Both the position numbers and the translations under genes were made by a program. Below are positions 58,901 to 64,000 of a DNA stretch of 64,000 bases, one piece after another. The notes under the pieces are model-generated. The model was not told where the DNA came from. It did not search any database and saw nothing but the letters and a program-made list of their open reading frames with translations. Position 1 is the stretch's first letter; each line of letters begins with the position of its first letter. The stretch is from Zestomonas carbonaria (GTDB lineage: Bacteria > Pseudomonadota > Gammaproteobacteria > Pseudomonadales > Pseudomonadaceae), in assembly GCF_904061905.1 (NCBI RefSeq), contig NZ_CAJFCI010000029.1, positions 1-64,000 of the forward strand, written 5' to 3'.

Positions 58901-59251
58901 GCCGACCTCAAGCGCCTGGGCCTGTCCGTGGCGGTGGACGACTTCGGCACCGGCTACTCCTCGCTCAACTACCTCAAGCGCTTCCCCATCGACGTGCTGA
59001 AGATCGACCGCAGCTTCGTCGACGGCCTGCCCTGCGGCGAGCAGGACGCCCAGATCGCCCGCGCCATCATCGCCATGGCCCACAGCCTCAACCTGACGGT
59101 GATCGCCGAAGGCGTGGAAAGCCACGCGCAACTGGAGTTCCTGCGCGAACACCACTGCGACGAGGTACAGGGCTTCCTGTTCGGCAAACCGATGCCCTCC
59201 CAGCAGCTCGCCGCACAGTTCGGCGGCGCGGCGCTGTTCATGCTCGACTAA
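55979..59251 (+). CDS. morA: MorA-like membrane PAS-GGDEF-EAL protein
   Basis: A 1090-residue cyclic-di-GMP enzyme. Two membrane segments (about 26-44 and 66-84) are followed by about four PAS domains (100-640), a GGDEF domain with intact GGDEF at 734-738, and an EAL domain with EALLRW at 866-871 and DDFGTGYSSLNYL. Both diguanylate cyclase and phosphodiesterase sites look active. The gene before glyA corresponds to morA of P. aeruginosa, which regulates flagellar timing and biofilm, but the N-terminal part is shorter than the 1415 residues I recall there. The start codon is GTG with AGGAA upstream. Confidence 0.87.
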   Translation: MPTAPRPAQSRTSAASPLAGRLRGPAQVVLLVLALVLPGLLGWHLHAQYAPQLADDSPWLSSGATPWLVVLGALFSLSILYHLLRDITDKRRSLQAMQEAQRRYQDIFEGSGSGLCVLDLSGLHDQLSRLGLSDGQSLKRWLDAHPGRHLELLDQLRLSEANQMALRLLGLDSPDMVRQHLIVRVPLRPDGFRFHLLTALLGGQRLIEMERRIVTPQGHERHLWIQVHLPEQASGYRSVPLSIHDVTARKRIELSLIERERFWSQVIDSLPDTLYVHDVQNRRVLFHNHRLGPELGYSKDELRALGERMWEKILHPDDDELYRRMRNLQQVVGDGQLLTCQLRWRHRDGTWHWFDIREQALSRSPQGRVSRLIGVAKDVTEQIEASHSLQASEQRYRLLANSISDIIYSTDSNLELNYISPSAQTVLGYDNDWLIRNGLHGVLANPRQLDGAYAMRDRLLAALCDPQHLAELREQLRPQMFVFDALHADGRKIPMELRLSPMWDDIGAFEGLLGVARDISQQRRAEKELRMAATVFAHSTSAILVTDPAGYIVQVNEAFTRVSGYRPAEVLDQMPGMLTADHQQAQQLQYVLAQLNMRGSWEGELWLKRRDGEPFPAWVGITAVQDEEGDLVSYVCFFSDISERKASEQRIHRLAYYDALTHLPNRTLFQDRLHTALLHAERHQEWVVLMFLDLDRFKPINDSLGHAAGDRMLKDVAIRLAACVAEDDTVARMGGDEFTLLLQSRSTRENALNRAIHVAEQILASLARPFILEGREFFVTASIGIALSPQDGRELSQLMKNADTAMYHAKERGKNNFQFYQAEMNATALERLELESDLRHALEQNEFVVHYQPQFSGNGQRLTGAEALLRWHHPRRGQVSPDQFIPVLEELGLVVQVGDWVLREVCRQLKLWQAKGIQLPKIAVNLSARQFAEGGLTERIATILADSGVAPGCLELEITESILMRDVDAAMQTLADLKRLGLSVAVDDFGTGYSSLNYLKRFPIDVLKIDRSFVDGLPCGEQDAQIARAIIAMAHSLNLTVIAEGVESHAQLEFLREHHCDEVQGFLFGKPMPSQQLAAQFGGAALFMLD

Positions 59252-59271
59252 ACGGCACCCAGGAGCCGATC

Positions 59272-59473
59272 GCGGCCATGGAACTGGGCGTCCCCGCCGC
59301 TCCTACAAACACGGCCTCGATGCCGACCTGTAGGAGCGCGCCATGCGCGCGATCACCAGCAACACCAAAGCATCGCCAGCAAGCTGGCTCCTACAACAGC
59401 GGCCTCAATAAACACGCAGGAGCAAGCCCTCAACCCCCGGACCGCTTTTTCGTCCAGCCTTCCAGCCTCCAGC
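59272..59473 (+). repeat. 200-bp dispersed repeat, copy B
   Basis: Same ends and orientation as copy A at 30121-30323: GCGGCCATGGAACTGGGCGT at the start, TTTTTCGTCCAGCCTTCCAG and CCTCCAGC at the end. The palindrome of copy A is degraded here. The 343-bp gap between morA and glyA is mostly this element, plus a -10-like TAAAAT at 59551-59556 for glyA. Confidence 0.85.
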
Positions 59474-59594
59474 GCTCTCCCGCCTCCTCCATGAACCCCG
59501 CTTGTCCGTGACGTGACCGGCTTTCATACCCCTGCACTCCACGGATGGGTTAAAATGCGCGCCTTTTCCCCGCACCGATCCTTAGAGGACCGCC

Positions 59595-60848
<1,254 letters not shown>

Positions 60849-60870
60849 GCCCGCGCCCGTAACGAAAAAA

Positions 60871-60896
60871 GCCCGGCCATCGCGCCGGGCTTTTTT
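60871..60896 (+). terminator. glyA terminator
   Basis: GCCCGGC / GCCGGGC stem with CATCGC loop and six T, flanked by a complementary A run, 22 bp past glyA. Confidence 0.9.
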
Positions 60897-60903
60897 GTCC
60901 CTT

Positions 60904-60933
60904 CCGTAGGCTGGGCTTCAGCCCACCCTACGG
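60904..60933. repeat. 30-bp imperfect palindrome, variant of 34111-34140
   Basis: CCGTAGGCTGGGCTTCAGCC then CACCCTACGG. It shares outer and inner sequence with the perfect palindrome at 34111. It stands between the glyA and pnp terminators. Confidence 0.8.
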
Positions 60934-60940
60934 CGGAAAG

Positions 60941-60966
60941 AAAAAGGGCCCCGAAGGGCCCTTTTT
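60941..60966 (-). terminator. pnp terminator
   Basis: An 11-bp perfect stem (AAAAAGGGCCC with complement) and a 4-nt loop, ending in T5 on either strand, 17 bp past the pnp stop. Confidence 0.88.
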
Positions 60967-60983
60967 CAATCGGCGAAGCCGAC

Positions 60984-63092
<2,109 letters not shown>

Positions 63093-63169
63093 GGTGTTTT
63101 CCTTCTCTTTGTTGCCTTGGGGAAATCGGTGGAAATGCCGGGAGTCGGACCCGATGCAGTCCCTAGAAA

Positions 63170-63247
63170 AGCTTGAAGCTGAAAGCCAAAAGCTGGAAGC
63201 AAGAACGATGTCTCACTTCCAGCTTCCGACTTCCAGCTTCCAGCTCG
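63170..63247 (-). repeat. long imperfect hairpin between rpsO and pnp
   Basis: On the minus strand, repeated AGCTGGAAG units (63216-63247) face CTTCCAGC/GCTTTCAGC/GCTTCAAGC units (63170-63200), forming a stem of about 30 bp broken by a few mismatches, with a 15-nt loop, followed by TTTT. It starts 9 bp after the rpsO stop. It could act as a partial terminator and an RNase III-type processing site, as in the E. coli rpsO-pnp spacer. Confidence 0.75.
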
Positions 63248-63255
63248 CTTGCGTC

Positions 63256-63525
63256 TTAGCGACGCAGGCCCAGACGACCGATCAGGGCGCTGTAACGAGA
63301 GGTGTCCTTACCCTTCAGGTAGTCCAGCAGCTTGCGGCGCTGGTTAACCATGCGGATCAGACCACGACGGGAGTGGTGGTCCTTGCCGTTGGCCTTGAAG
63401 TGATCCTGCAGCTTGTTGATGTTGGCGGTCAGCAGGGCAACCTGCACTTCCGGAGAACCGGTATCGCCTTCAGCTTGCTTGTACTCGTTAACGATCTGGG
63501 CTTTTTCTTCGACGCTCAGTGCCAT
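63256..63525 (-). CDS. rpsO: 30S ribosomal protein S15
   Basis: An 89-residue S15 ([20 protein letters not shown]), with the 16S-binding region [22 protein letters not shown]. It lies between truB and pnp, as in other gammaproteobacteria, 90 bp after truB. Confidence 0.98.
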   Translation of the reverse strand: MALSVEEKAQIVNEYKQAEGDTGSPEVQVALLTANINKLQDHFKANGKDHHSRRGLIRMVNQRRKLLDYLKGKDTSRYSALIGRLGLRR

Positions 63526-63615
63526 GTTGGGCTCCTCGAGTGAACAGGCCGGGAACGATTCCCGTGTTTAGAAAAGAGGTATGACCGTGCCTGTTGACAG
63601 CCACCCTCGCATCGG

Positions 63616-64000
63616 TCACGCGGACCGAATCAGTCGACGCGGCGCAACGCGCCCGTCTTCGCCAACCTCACCGATACCGATGAAGCGGCCAGTGTGATCC
63701 TGCACCCGGACCATGCCGAACTTCGGCGCTTCCGGGGCTCGTACCGGCTGACCGTGCAGCCAGTAGTACGCGCTGTGTTCCGAGAATTGCAGCAACGGCC
63801 AATGGGTCAACCCGCTGTCGGACGGCAGCAGGTAACGGTCCAGCGCGGCGCTACCCTCCGCCTCGTGCACCTGGATCAGTTCGTCCAGGGTGACGGTCTG
63901 GTCCAGGCTGAACGGCCCGGCCAGGGTACGACGCAGTTCCGCGACATGGGCGCCGCAACCGAGCAACTGGCCGATGTCCTCGACCAGGGTACGGATATAG
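63616..64000 (-). CDS. truB: TruB, tRNA pseudouridine-55 synthase, C-terminal part
   Basis: The window edge cuts the gene, leaving the last about 128 codons. The frame is open to the edge and begins [20 protein letters not shown], the conserved TruB motif after the catalytic domain, then the C-terminal PUA-like part that contacts tRNA ([19 protein letters not shown]). The true start is outside. It precedes rpsO-pnp in the usual order. Confidence 0.95.
   Translation of the reverse strand, partial: YIRTLVEDIGQLLGCGAHVAELRRTLAGPFSLDQTVTLDELIQVHEAEGSAALDRYLLPSDSGLTHWPLLQFSEHSAYYWLHGQPVRAPEAPKFGMVRVQDHTGRFIGIGEVGEDGRVAPRRLIRSA

Overview
The window is chromosomal DNA of a high-GC Pseudomonas close to, but probably not, P. 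aeruginosa. Most genes have recognisable P. aeruginosa homologues in the same local order (msrPQ-pssA-ilvIHC, mrcB, cbpA-prrF-phu, proB-obg-rpmA-rplU-ispB, gdhA, morA-glyA, truB-rpsO-pnp). Three things argue for a sister species such as those around P. citronellolis, P. nitroreducens, P. knackmussii or P. otitidis: there is only one PrrF sRNA, a tonB-type gene sits inside the phu operon, and blocks that I remember as separate in PAO1 are joined. The species is an inference; no database was consulted.

Layout. 1-497: the 5' end of a leftward rRNA operon with three tandem promoters and a boxA. 498-6422: leftward msrQ/msrP (repair of oxidised periplasmic methionine), pssA, and ilvI-ilvH-ilvC (branched-chain amino acids). 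6.8-12.7 kb: small envelope proteins, the class A penicillin-binding protein mrcB, a kinase/ATPase fusion and a TfoX-C protein. 12.8-22.2 kb: the cAMP-binding protein CbpA, the iron-responsive sRNA PrrF and a complete haem-uptake system (phuR receptor, TonB, PhuT/U/V transporter, PhuS chaperone, PhuW) under Fur-like control. 22.2-29.2 kb: Rieske protein, MFS exporter, CreA, proB, obg, L27, L21, ispB and a small Fur-box protein. 29.3-37.8 kb: fklB, UPF0114 protein, a LonB-type protease, a DksA/TraR-like zinc protein, a DUF4105 protein and RtcB; this stretch also holds many small repeats and a cluster of perfect DnaA boxes. 38-41.2 kb: gdhA and ettA.

41.5-55.4 kb is the accessory part: a catabolic locus between conserved genes. 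One leftward group encodes a porin, a LysR regulator, an AldA-like aldehyde dehydrogenase, an MFS transporter, an enolase-superfamily dehydratase and a GMC flavoprotein alcohol dehydrogenase. A second leftward operon encodes a homologue of formaldehyde-activating enzyme (Fae), an aldo/keto reductase, a second aldehyde dehydrogenase and a second MFS transporter, with another LysR gene beside it. The promoters of these units share an 8-bp motif. The Fae-like operon is the best candidate for an undescribed function, because pseudomonads are not known to have the methanopterin cofactor that Fae normally uses.

55.4-64 kb: a MorA-like membrane GGDEF/EAL protein, glyA, then pnp, rpsO and the 3' part of truB. 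Repeat families recur through the non-coding DNA: a 200-bp element in two copies, a 95-bp inverted-repeat element in two full copies and a fragment, REP-type palindromes, and a 7-bp tandem repeat upstream of fklB.
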